Below the pieces are notes generated by a model. It saw only the letters and a list, made by a program, of their open reading frames with translations, was not told where the DNA came from and did no database searches. 64,000 nt of DNA from Desmodesmus armatus. Lineage: Eukaryota; Chlorophyta; Chlorophyceae; Sphaeropleales; Scenedesmaceae. The stretch spans positions 558,001-622,000 of the forward strand of contig VIIQ02000004.1 of assembly GCA_007449985.2 (NCBI GenBank). Direction: 5' to 3'. Shown piece by piece: positions 48,184 to 59,633 of the stretch (its first letter is position 1; each line of letters opens with the position of its first letter). Both the position numbers and the translations under genes were made by a program.

Positions 48184-51100
48184 ATGCAGCAGGAGCCAGT
48201 GGACCCACATCGCCTGCAGGCACGCGTGCAGCACTATGCAGACAAAGCAGGTGCCTCTCCCACCGCCACTCAGCAGATGCTGAACCTGCTACAGTCCCCA
48301 CTGGGCCAGTCCATCCTGCAGCTGTCAACTTTGCGGGACCCGAGCCTGGCCTCCTTTCTGGTCAACGACCTGTACAAGGTGCACATGCAGAGCATGTATG
48401 CACAGTATATGACAGGTGCGCAAGGTGGCTGGATACATTGAGGGTTAATGTGTGAGGTGGGTGAGCCTGGACCGCCTGAGGAGAGTGCACTCCACGTGGC
48501 TGTACAGCGGCGCCCAGGGGGCCAGGGGGCAGAGAGTGGTTGTTAATGAGTGAGTTGAAGTGCTAAATCGGCAGTGCTGTTGTGGATGCATACGCTCAAA
48601 GCAAAGCAAGGGGGTATTTGGGCCAGTCATGTGGTGACTGCAGAGTGTTTCAGCATGTGTTCAAGCGATGCAGGGTCAAGCAACGTGGTTCCGCCTTGCT
48701 GTTATCAGTGATGGGGGTTCAATGTGCCCCATGTCAGAGTCACTTGGTGGACCATGCCGGGGCCTCCTGCCAAGCTGTAACACTCTGCGACACTCTGTGT
48801 TGTGCTGTGATGTGATTTGCTGTGCTGTACTGCAGGAGTAACTGCGGATTTTGCCCTCAACATCCGAAAGTGCCCACCACTTACTGTCAACACCAGCACC
48901 AGTGGCAGCAGCAGCACCAACAGCAACAGCAGCAGCAGGAACATTGCTGGCCATGTGCTTGCTGACGTACGGCAGCGACACCCAAACATCTTCAGGTGCG
49001 CCCTGCCAGCGCATAGTAACATTACCCATCCGTGCTTGCAACAACAAAGCGACGTGCAAACTGCCAAGTTGCATGACGGAAGCAGGCAAACACATGCTGT
49101 TCAGAAGGGTGCACCCGTGCCCACCAGCACATTTCGTCAACCAGCACACTCTTTAGGTGGTGACCAGTTTTCAATCCTAATATGAGCCCGCACTGTCATT
49201 ATCAACGGCTCCCTGCTGTTTGCCTCCTGTACTGCCTTGGTACGCTGTGCTGATTTTGTGCCGCTGCACCGCAGTGAGCTGACAGAGCGCGTCACGCAGC
49301 AGCTGCAGTCGATTGAGCCCCTCAGTGCTTCAGTGCTGGAGGCACTGCAGGAGTTCAACGGTTACACACCACCCAAGGTGTGTCCTGCTGGGCCGCTCGT
49401 AGATCATGCACTGTGTCCTGCTGGGTGGTTTGTAAATCAAGCACAGGCTTCATTGCGTTTTACAGCAGTCAGAGGCTAGGATGTTGCTGGGTGGGGTTGG
49501 GCTGACAGCTCATGAATGTTTGCGTGGTGGTGGTGGGTGAAAGGCTGTATATGTGTGTGCATTTTGCTGAGCCATGTGTGTGGCCTCTGATGTGCCTGTC
49601 AGGCGGACAGAGTTGAGATGTTTGGGCGGTGGCGGGTGGGAAGCTGTACGAGTGTGCGAGTGTTGCCGAGCCGTGTGTGTTGCCTGCCAATGCGTCTGTG
49701 TGCTGCCAGGTGCTGCTGGACCGTCTGCGCCAGCATGGTGTAGCCCCTGTGGAGTGGGTGGATGTGGATGGTGCACCGATTGCTGTGGGATCAGGTATGT
49801 GGAGGCAGGAGGAGAGAGGGGCAGCAGGGAGGAAGGCTGTCCAAGTGGTTGCAGCTTGAGGCTTGAATTGTCCAGGGATGAGGTTTTCAGAGGGTTCAAG
49901 GGGGCAGGGGGTGTCTCAGGTTGGTTGCTCATAATTGGCGGTGGTGCGCTGTGAGCCATCCTGGACAGTAGACACCTGAACTTCTGGCACTCCTGCCGGA
50001 CCGCAATCGTTGCCGCAGCAGACGCCACACGGCTGCAAGCCGCGGCCCACTGCCCTGCTGAGCTGGGACATGACACCTGCCCTGGTGTTGTTTCTTTGTG
50101 TGCAGGTCCCATCGAGGCTGCTAGCAACACAGAGACAAGTGTGATGCAGGCCATACAGGCAGCTATCATTGCAGCAGCTGCAGCAGAGGCGACAGCGGCA
50201 GCAGCAGGCACAGGTACACCAGCAGCAAACAAAGACAAAGCGGCAGCACTGCAGCGCGGCAACCCCACCCCCACCCCAAACGGCACCAGCACAGACCCCC
50301 AGCCCACCCAACCTGCCCAACCAACAGCTGCAGAGCCTCAATCACCCTCGTCTCCATCTACAACAGCAGCCGCGGCCACAGCAGCAGCCGGCAACATTCG
50401 CAGCAGCAGTAGCACCGGTGCACGCCAGAGCTTTGGTGGTGTAGTGCTGGACAGGACTGAGCGGTTGGGCAGCAGTCTGGGCAGGCTGATTTGGAGTGTG
50501 GAGCAGTTGAATGACATCCCTCATCGTGCCAGCATCATGCTCATGGCAGGTATGGCTGGTGGATGGTGGTATTTGGTGAGGGAAAGGGAGTTTGTGGGCT
50601 GGCAAGAGCGGCACAGCATCAAATGGATGAGCGGCAGCAGTTCGTGGCTTCTTCTATGCATGTTGGTGTATGATGCTGGCCACCTGCTTCAACGATCAAC
50701 ATTCATCTGGTTGTGCGACGCAGCACTTCTTCATTATGGCATACACATAATGGCTAGGTTGACGCCGTGCTAGTGTTGCGCTTCTGCTGCACCTGCAGGC
50801 CGTCGCTCCACAGACCTAATGCACCTGTTGCTGCAGAACTTGTACTTCATGCAGCACGTCACAGGATACGTAGGTGAGGGTCCTTGGGATGTTTAGTGCA
50901 GTTTCTGTGCTGGCAGCTTTTCCTACAGCGCAGCAGCAGCAGCAGCCTTTCGGTCGGCTCCTGAGCTGTCTTGCAATCCCTGACATCTCTGCTTACCTTC
51001 TCCAAGGCACGTTATTGCTGCTGGCGGCTGCTGTGCTGCGCTAGCGGCCTCAATACCATGACATGAGTGGTGGTACAGTCGCTACTTGATTAGCCTTTCG

Positions 51101-54045
51101 TAGGGTAGCACAACCTGACGCGTACATGCGTTGACATTGCATGTGTCACCTCCTTCGTTGCAGGCACTTCGTCGCTGCTTGCGGCTGCTGTGCTGCGCCA
51201 GCTGCTGGTGCGTGCTGCTGTCGCGCCAGTCGAGCGGCGCGCGTTGGTAGGTCGCGTGATGGGCACACATGCGCACGAGATGACGTCTATGGTGCAGCAG
51301 CTGCTGGCTGGCTATGATGCAGAGGCAGGCAGGAGGTGCAGGCTGCAGGTAAGGGACAAGGGGTGTTTGGGGACTTGGTGCCTTCAGGGATGTTGGCAGG
51401 GCAGGAGTCTGAGAGGCTGCGCTTGTGCAGACAGCGATTTTGTGCGTGTGCACTGTCCAGGGGTCCAGCCCTGCTCACTCCAGCTGCTCTGCATGTGGGT
51501 GCTTGTCCTTGGCAAGCCAGCTAATCGCGCACAACTGCACAGTGTTGTTGGGTTGTTTGACACATACTGTTCGGTGTCGGTGCACTGTTGGCGCAGTACC
51601 GTAAGAGCACAGGCAAGCAGGAGGTATGACCTGCTGCTGAGGAGCGCAGGGGGTGGCGGTCTTGTCAGGTGGACAATGCTTCGTCTGTCACCGTGCCGCC
51701 CTCCTCAAAAAGAAGCCATAGTCATCCATGATCTTACCCCCACTGGCGATATGTCGTGTGCCTGCACAATGGTGTCATCTCTTGAAGCTTCTTCAAACGT
51801 CTTGTCTCAAATGCTCTTTATGTCCATGCCCTTGCAACCGTGTGTTCCTTTGTCCATGTCCCTCAACCCCACCCCCAACCCCCCAACGCAGGCTCCGGTG
51901 TGCATCAGCCAGCTGTTGGCTCACATTGTGTTCCTCACAGCCAATGGGGGCAGTAGCAAGGGCAGCAGCAGCAGCAGTGACCACAAGACCAATACCACCA
52001 CCACAACCAGCACAGCAGCTCCTGACGCTTTACACCCAGCACTAGGCGTTACTACAACCGGCCGTGACAGCAGGAGCAGCGGTGAAAATGGCAGCAGTGG
52101 CAACAGCAGGAGCAGCAGCAGAAGCCAGTTTGTGTGTGGCACTGCCCTGCCAGACACCTTCACTACTCCCTACTTTCTGAGGCTGGCCGAGCTCACCGAG
52201 CCACCTGCTGAATTTCTGGAGGATATGAAGGACAAGTGGGGGGTGGACATTCAGCCTGGCACTAAGGTGTTTGACCTGTTCAGGTGAGGCATGAGTTGCA
52301 TGTGACTGCAGCTGAGGATGCCTGGCTTCCTGTGACATTGATCGACAACATGACCGCGCTGTTTCATGCTCCTAGTTGATTATGACGCCTGTTGGGTCAC
52401 CCAAATACAGTGTGGCTACCAATATCTCTACTACTTGCAGCTGTCTGTTGCCAACAGAAAGGGGGGAAACCTCTGCCGACTGTATACAGCTTTGGACCAC
52501 TGCTCACAAGTCAACTTGCTTGGCAAGCACCTCATGTTGTCATGGTGTTGGTGTTGCTGTTGCTGTTGTGCTACGTCTGTCACTGCGTGTCTATGCATGC
52601 AGTGTGTGGAGGCTGGACAGTGGCAGTTACCCTGACCTGGCCCAGCTAGTGTATGACACGTGGACCAGCCGCAACCTGGCCCGAGCAGCAGCGGGCCTGG
52701 CCCCACTGCCACAACTGCAGCTGCTGCACTCCAACATCAGCTCGCTCGATGACATAAGAGAGGTGGGTGATGTGGGCAGATGGAAGAGACAGAGGCAGCA
52801 GGGAGGGCGAAACTGCAGACAGCGCTTGCGTCAGTGTACGTATCAACAGACGCGGCAAGCAACCCAAATCCATGTATGCTGCATGGATAAGAACAAGCAT
52901 ACAGCTGCAGCCTCATACAGCATGCGCAAGTGCCAGCCCTGCGCGCCCTGGGCACCTGCCGCGCCTTATCAAGTGCTTCGGCCACCATCTATGGAAATGT
53001 GTCACAGCCACTGCTGTTTCTCAGCATGATGGCCAGACTGACCTTCTCCTGTGCTTGCATGCTGCGTGGCTGCTGTTATACAGTTGACCAAGCTGCCTGC
53101 ACACATCCGCCCCTCCATGCTGGGCTTTGGAGGCCTGGCAGACGGCTTCATGCCATTCGACGTCACACCCTCAGACACACCCACCCCCACGCTGCCCAGC
53201 CACCCTCTCAAGCCACCGTCCCCACCCACCGTAGCCGCAGCACCAGCACCAACTGCTGCCACTGCAGCAGCAGCAGCAGCAGCAGCAGTGAGCCAGCAGG
53301 AAGTGACACTGCCTGTGTGCTCACTGGTGATGAAGGCTGTGCAGGCCAGGCTTCCTGGGCACCTGCTCACCAACAGCACCAGCAGCAGCAGGCCTGTAGC
53401 AGCAGATGCACCTGCAGGACCCACACCCTCACAGCCTACAACCCCCTCTACAGTACCATTAACAGCAGCGGCAGCAGTGCTGGCGTCGGTGCGTCAGGCA
53501 TCTGCGGTGAAGCTGGGTGATGGGGGCCTGAGCAAGGCGCAGACAGACCCACGCCTGCCACCCAAAGTGAGGCAGGGGGTGCTGGATGACATGCAGGTGA
53601 GGGAGAGGCTGGGCAGAAAGTGACAGTGGTCGCCTTTGGTTGTGGATGGCTAGGCACAGCTTGAGCACAGCTCAAGCAGCTTGGCACAGAAGGGTCACTT
53701 GCCTAGGCCTGGCGCGCTGCCCAAAATAGCTAATCCGTTGTATTGCGGTGAAACCAGTCCTTGGTAATTCACAAAGGCATCTGACTGGGCAAAGATTGCC
53801 AGTGGGATAGCTCTGAATCAGGTGTCAACTGGACAGAGTCCAAGTCCCAGGGTTGGTCAAATGTGATGCGCCGTGCTGTGCTGTGCTGCGTTGTGCTGTG
53901 CTGTGCTGTGCTGCAGGTCATGGTCCAGGCTGGTGGGCAGCTGGTGGAGGACCATGGGCCCCTACTGTCAGAGGTGCTGAGGGAGGCTTATGTGGCAGTG
54001 GTCAGGGAGGGGGTACTGATGGACCCTGAGGCTAAGCAGTTGTAG
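48184..54045 (+). CDS. Nicotinate phosphoribosyltransferase (NAPRT, PncB family)
   Basis: Eleven-exon model, 825 aa: 48184-48415, 48836-48995, 49275-49377, 49710-49794, 50106-50549, 50799-50873, 51164-51348, 51892-52283, 52603-52762, 53084-53596, 53917-54045. It converts nicotinate and PRPP to nicotinate mononucleotide in the Preiss-Handler NAD pathway, probably in the cytosol. Family landmarks are NDLYKVHM (residues 61-68, matching the DAYKLHM start of PncB), YVGTSS, GTHAHE (400-405), ALPDTFTTPYFLR, VWRLDSGSYPD (about 560-570, the RHDSGDP site), MLGFGGLADG and SAVKLGDGG. It is about twice the length of bacterial enzymes because of disordered Ala/Ser/Thr/Pro insertions in exons 5, 8 and 10. 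Exon 3 has an alternative longer reading (from 49187) that would need a 30-nt intron, so it was not used. The start at 48184 is the first ATG in frame. Confidence 0.83.
53862..53916 (+). repeat. TGTGC pentamer microsatellite abutting a splice acceptor
   Basis: An imperfect (TGTGC)n run forms the entire pyrimidine region of the last NAPRT intron and ends directly in the CTGCAG acceptor. A GCACA-type run also occurs near 47030-47050, just upstream of lipase exon 2 on its coding strand. Confidence 0.7.
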
Positions 54046-55776
54046 AAGGCAGATCAGAAGCGTGGCCTCTCAGGCTGCAGTAGCAGGCTGCTAGCAGCAG
54101 AGTAGGGGGGCAGCAGCATCCACCTGCTGACGGCCTCAGCCTGTCAACGCCTAGGCTTACAGTGTTCAAAGCTTGTGCTTTTGTGCTGCCATTGGGCGCT
54201 TGGATGCTTTCGTTTGTCACAAACACACAGCGCATGCCGCATGGTGTCGTAACGGAGGGATGACAGAGGGCGGCATGGCAGGGCAGTCACTGCCAGCGGC
54301 TGGTCAGTGACCAGTTTGGATGGCCGGCATGCAGCCTGGCGCTAGGGATCACGTTGTAAACATGGCGGATCACTTGTGCCAGCTGTCAATGTGCTCACGT
54401 ACTTTGAAACAGAGTTGACTTGCCGCTGGAAGACAAGTAGCAGGACTGAATGCAACCTGGCTTGCTGAAGCTGTGGCTATAGCTGAGCTTGCATGATGTG
54501 ACGCTGTCTGGTGCTGAACTAGGCCAGCGGTGCCCTGGTGCGCAGCCAGCTTGGGAGTTGGCAGTACCGATCTGGAGTAGCATTGTTCATTACTGTGCCA
54601 CAGGATGTATCAACCAGGGACCCCACTGTAATCCACTGGAGCTGACCTCCAGGCAGTCTACAGCATTTCCTGTCGGGATGATCCCGCACTTCAATTACCG
54701 TGTGCTGGTTGCAGAATTGTTTTGCGTGCTGACAGCACTGCTGCACAACATCCAACTCTGACATGCAGTTGGGTCAGCTCCTCTGCTGCCTCTGCTGTTC
54801 AGCGTCAGTCAGAAATACTGCCAGTCCCGCGCAAGGCCGGTGAAAAAGCCACATGCATTGTTACACTGCATCGGCTTGGCAGTAGGCACCTGCACCACAT
54901 CGTGTGGCCCGCTCATGCTCACATCAAAGCTGCACACATCCGTATGCTGGCAGATCCTGCTTGATCATCTGCTGCATCACCGTGATGCAACAGATGCCAC
55001 GGTGGCACCAACGCTTGGCCATCTACGGGGGACACACAAGACCTGCCAAACAGCAACACAGAGCCCGTGCGCCAACAGCCACAGGACTGTACAAACACAC
55101 CTGCAGTCATTCTTGCGCAGGCTGGTTGCTAGTCAACGTCGTCCAGCCAGCTAAGTCACGCTGCAGTTGCAGCTGAGCCCAAATAAGGTCACAAGCCCAG
55201 GCGCAACAGAAAAATAATAGCAACCACAATGCAAGAAACAATGTGGACCAAGCAATACCACGGGCTGGCCGCCTGATCAAAATCACCCACACACGATGGG
55301 GCAAGGCGATAATGGCCTCACTTCCACATGTGTGACGCTGCTGCTGCTGCACGCTGCACGCTGCCAGTGTCGTCGTTTGCCAATTCTTCCATCTTGCATG
55401 CATATAGCGGCTGCTCAAGGTACAAGGCCAGCCGAATGCAGATGCGGCTCTACACACCCTCACAACCTTGCTTGCAGCTGATGCTGCCGTTGCTGCATGC
55501 GAACCACACCCTGATGGTTCCCACGCCAGCAAGGCCAACATAACTCACAGCGCTGCAGCAGGCCGCCTCAATACATTCCACCCCAATGGGCTCATTCCGA
55601 GTGCCGCCGTGTAGGTAGCTCAGCAACAACCCCGTCCCTTCCGGGTGAACGCCAAACTCAACAAGCAAGGATGGGATTTTCACCCGCTCCCCACAATATG
55701 GTCGTTCAACCGAAACAAGATGGGGGCACACAGCATCCCTACCAGCTCAAACACCCAATCGAGACGAGTTGGGCGT
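54046..55776. other. Convergent 3' region between NAPRT and lectin gene B
   Basis: Holds the 3' UTRs of two convergent genes. TGTAA near 54355 may be the NAPRT poly(A) signal, and its reverse complement near 54860 may belong to gene B. No further gene was seen. Confidence 0.45.
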
Positions 55777-56284
55777 TCACAGGAACTTCCTGCCCCACAT
55801 GTGGTGACCCTTGGTGAAGGTGATGGTCTTGGCGTGCTGTGCCTGCACAGGTGTGGGCACAGGGACCCGGTTCTGAGGGCAGGCCATGAGGCGGAAGGTG
55901 CACGGTCAGACCCGCGGGTGATGGTGTTGGCACGGCGGCGTAAGATGGGCGTAGGGTTGAGGCACCGCATGCGAGAGAGAAAAGGCAAGAACATAGGCAA
56001 GGCAAAGTCAGCATGCCAGATGAAACTCTCTCAAGGGTTGTGAACGCTGCAACTGTGGTAGAATGTGGAGTTTGTGGTGGAGACACGGCTTGCAAGAAGG
56101 ATCTGGACGTGCGGGCGGCGTTGCGCAGCATAGCCGAGTGCTCAGACACAGTCAGGCATGCAACAGCCTGTAGACAAGAAAGCGAGAAACCCTCAGGGTG
56201 TTCGCAACAGCACGCTACCCTCAGTGACTCACCGGGACGGGGACGGGGGTCTGTAGTGCACGTGAGAAGAAGACGCAAGCGGCG

Positions 56285-56317
<33 letters not shown>

Positions 56318-59300
56318 GAGCACAGTGCAGATCTTGGTGTGTTGATTGGGCGGCTATATTGCGCAGCTATGACTGCATTGCAGCACCGCTGCAGCATGCA
56401 CAGCTGCTGGCAGGGCAGTTGAACATTGCTGTGGCACGATGTTTCAAGCCATTTAGCAACGCTGTCTGTGACATCAAGTGTTTGCAGGTGCAACAACCAT
56501 ACTAGTAGTCAGGTGCAGCCAGGTCATGCCAGCAAATTCCAGCCACCACACAGCAGCTGGCTGCAACAGAGGTGAAGCCTTGTCTCTTCTTACAGGAACG
56601 TCCACAGGTGTGGGCACGGGCACGGGCCTCTGCAATGCAGCAGGGCAAGACAGGACAACGGGCAGCAGCAGAGGCGCAAGGACTTGAGCAGAGTGTTTGT
56701 GCCTGCACAGTGCTCAACACAGTGCTGTACAACACCAGCGTCTGCTTCACACCATTTGAGCGAGTAACAACAGGATCAGGCAGGTCAGCAAGCAAAACAG
56801 GAAGGTACCAACAGCATGCCTGGTGTGTACTTACAGGGACTGGGACGGGTGTCTGTGACGTGCAGGAAGAGGCAGGCGGGCGCCAGGAATGACACAGCAG
56901 CACCAGCAGCAGAAGCAAATGTGTCAGCAGAGTGTCATCTGGCTGAACTGCTAATCGTACATAGTAACTGCTGTATCTGTTGCTTTGCCAGCAGTACAGC
57001 ATGAAACACCGGCAATGCCTGCACCACATGTATGCCATACTGTTGCTGAGCAGCAGAAGCTAGATACTCACAGGGGTGTCAACGGGGGTTGGCACGGGCA
57101 CAGGGTTCTGATGTGGGAAGGTTGGTGAACAGACAACAAGCAGCAACGGCAGCAATCATTGTGTCACAACTTGTCAGGCGCCAATTGCCGTAATGTCAGT
57201 GGTTGATAGATGAGGATGCTGGCACAAGCTAATGCCACACATTTTCTTGGTGGCTGACTCGGGTGCATATGGCGGTGCTGCAGTTGATGCAAGTTTGCCA
57301 TGCTGTTGAGCATGGTAGAAGACCCCGCTCCTGCGGCTGGGCGGATATATCTGAGAAACACTATATAGTCCCAACAGACGATGTCACTGCGCGCAATATG
57401 CGTGTTCTGAGCCAGCACAAGCACAGACCAAGCAGCAGGACTTACGGGCACGGGGACAGGTGTCTGTGGTGCGCAGAGCATGTCCGGGAAGGCGGTTTAG
57501 GGGGCAGCAGCAGCGGCAGCAGCAGCAGCAGCGGCAGCAGCAGCGGCAGCAGCAGCAGCAGCGGCAGCAGCAGCAGCAGCAGCGGCAGCAGCAGCAGGGG
57601 AAAATGTATGTGGGGTCAGCACTATGCTGGGAGCGAGCCGTGATCTGGGCTGGTCTGCTCATCCACAAGCATGCAGCAACAGGTAAGCTGTAAGCTGGTC
57701 GGCATTGCAGGAGGCTCTGACCAAGCTGGGAGCTGGACAAAACAGCCTGCATGCAAGGATAGAGCTGACTGTGTGCTGCCGCATTCCATAATGCATGTAC
57801 AGGCACGACGCCGATGCCTGAACGCGCAAGCAATGCAGCAGCAGGTCCTGGCTACTCACGGGCTTGTCGACGGGGGTGGGCACGGGCACGGGGTTCTGTG
57901 ACATAGTCCCGTGGGGTGATACGAGCAGCAGCAACAGTAGGCATGATGTCTCAGTAAAATGTGATGTGTGAGTGGATCTAAGGGGGATGCATGCGCATGC
58001 TGACACTGCTATGTGGCCCACTGCTATGTGGCCCTCAAGTAAGCACAGTCGTACAGATTCAGCTGAATGGCTGAATGTAAGTGCATGAACAGCAGGACGC
58101 TGCCGGGGTGCGGCAATAACTTTCAGCAGGTGCAGCAGCAGCAGCAACAGTTACAGCAGCACGGGGGCGCAGCATGGCTGCTGGCTGCACTTACGGGGAC
58201 GTCCACAGGTGTTGGCACGGGCTTGGGTGTAGGCACGGGCACGGGGTTCTGGTAAAACAGCGGCAACAAATGAAGTCATGTGTCAGCAACGTGTGCTACC
58301 TAGGTGGGGCTGCGGCTGGGGTGCATGGCTGAGCAAATGCGTGTAAGCACATGCACATGGTTTCGGATTGGTCTGAGGTGTACGCCAGCTCAATCTTAGG
58401 CCTCGATAGCAGGACAGTGCCGGGGTGAGGCAGCAGCAGCAGCACTGGGGCACAACATAGCTGCCGTCTGCACTTACGGGGACGTCCACAGGTGTAGGCA
58501 CGGGCTTGGGTGTCTGCGTAGGTGTGTAGCAATGACAGCCAAGCAGCAGCACCCAGGCAGGCACGGAAGAACTGAGTCAGCAAAGTTCTGTGCTACAGCA
58601 CATGTGTGCCATGGCCACAAACAGCTGAGCCATGGTCTGGGTCCAAGTTGTGACTGGCTTTTGGGCAAGCTTTAGTAAAAGCATGTGGTGTCTGCATCCT
58701 GAGCATCCTGCTGCAGGAGCTGTGAGCAAGCGGCATGCTATCATATGATGCTGAGCATGCACATGCACACTCCGGCATCCCAATGCAGAGTCTCAGCATG
58801 TCCCAAGCAGACAGTTTGTACTCACAGGGACGGGGACGGGGGTCTGTGGCGTCCGGGATTGAGGAAGACACCAAGAGCATAAGCACAAGCAGCAACAGCA
58901 GCACAGAGATAAACTCAGGAGGATGTGGCACGGCGTTGACTGATGCCATTGGCAGTTTACATACATCATGTCAGAAACAGCAGCATGCCAAAACGGGTGA
59001 TAAGACGCCAAAGGCAGTTAGGGTTTAGCACGCACAGACATATCTACTTACAGGGACATCCACAGGTGTAGGCACAGGCTTGGGTGTCTGCAGAGCAAGG
59101 ACAGGGCAGCAGGAGACAAAGCCATGATCAGCACGGGAAAACAACACGGCTTGCATGGAATATGTCTATGCCCTGCACAATTTTGTTGCACCCACCAAGC
59201 TGGCTGCTCAGCCTATTTCATAGAGCCTCTGGATGCAACAGTTGGTCGAACAACAAGATGCTGCGCAGCTTGAAGCTGCAGATAGCTGCAGCTGGCAGCA

Positions 59301-59633
59301 TATGGAGCCCTTCCACTCGGCTAGCAGCGCATGCTTGCACCATGCAGCCAGCACATGCTCATTCAATGAGCTAATTTAGCTGCAGCTAATTCAATGAGCT
59401 AACTCAATGAGCTAAGTTAGCTGCAGGCTCCAACTAGTCCGTCAACATCATCCAAACACAGTGCACTGTTTGTTCTTGGTAAGGCATGCTCAGCAAATTC
59501 AATGTGCACAGTGTGCGACTTACAGGGACGGGCACGGGTGTGGGGACCTCAGCAGGCTTGGCCACAGCCTCAGTCTTCTGTCCACAGTCCTCAACAGCCC
59601 AGATGAGGGCCAGGCTGGAGATACCACAGTTGC
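55777..59633 (-). repeat. Tiny-exon array of gene B (ten 18/36/54-nt exons plus end exon)
   Basis: In transcript order: end of exon 5 (AEVPTPVPVP), then 36 TPKPVPTPVDVP, 18 TPVPVP, 36 TPKPVPTPVDVP, 54 NPVPVPTPKPVPTPVDVP, 36 NPVPVPTPVDKP, 18 TPVPVP, 36 NPVPVPTPVDTP, 18 TPVPVP, 36 RPVPVPTPVDVP, 18 TPVPVP, and the end exon starting NRVPVPTPVQ. All ten internal exons are exact multiples of 18 nt and phase 0, with acceptors in CAG and donors gtaag/gtgag. Introns are about 205-436 nt. The hexads repeat with an 18-residue period. Confidence 0.87.

Noticed and set aside
49157..49377. Longer NAPRT exon 3 starting at 49187
   Set aside because: It would require a 30-nt intron. The 48995/49275 junction is in phase and better fits the PncB helix region.
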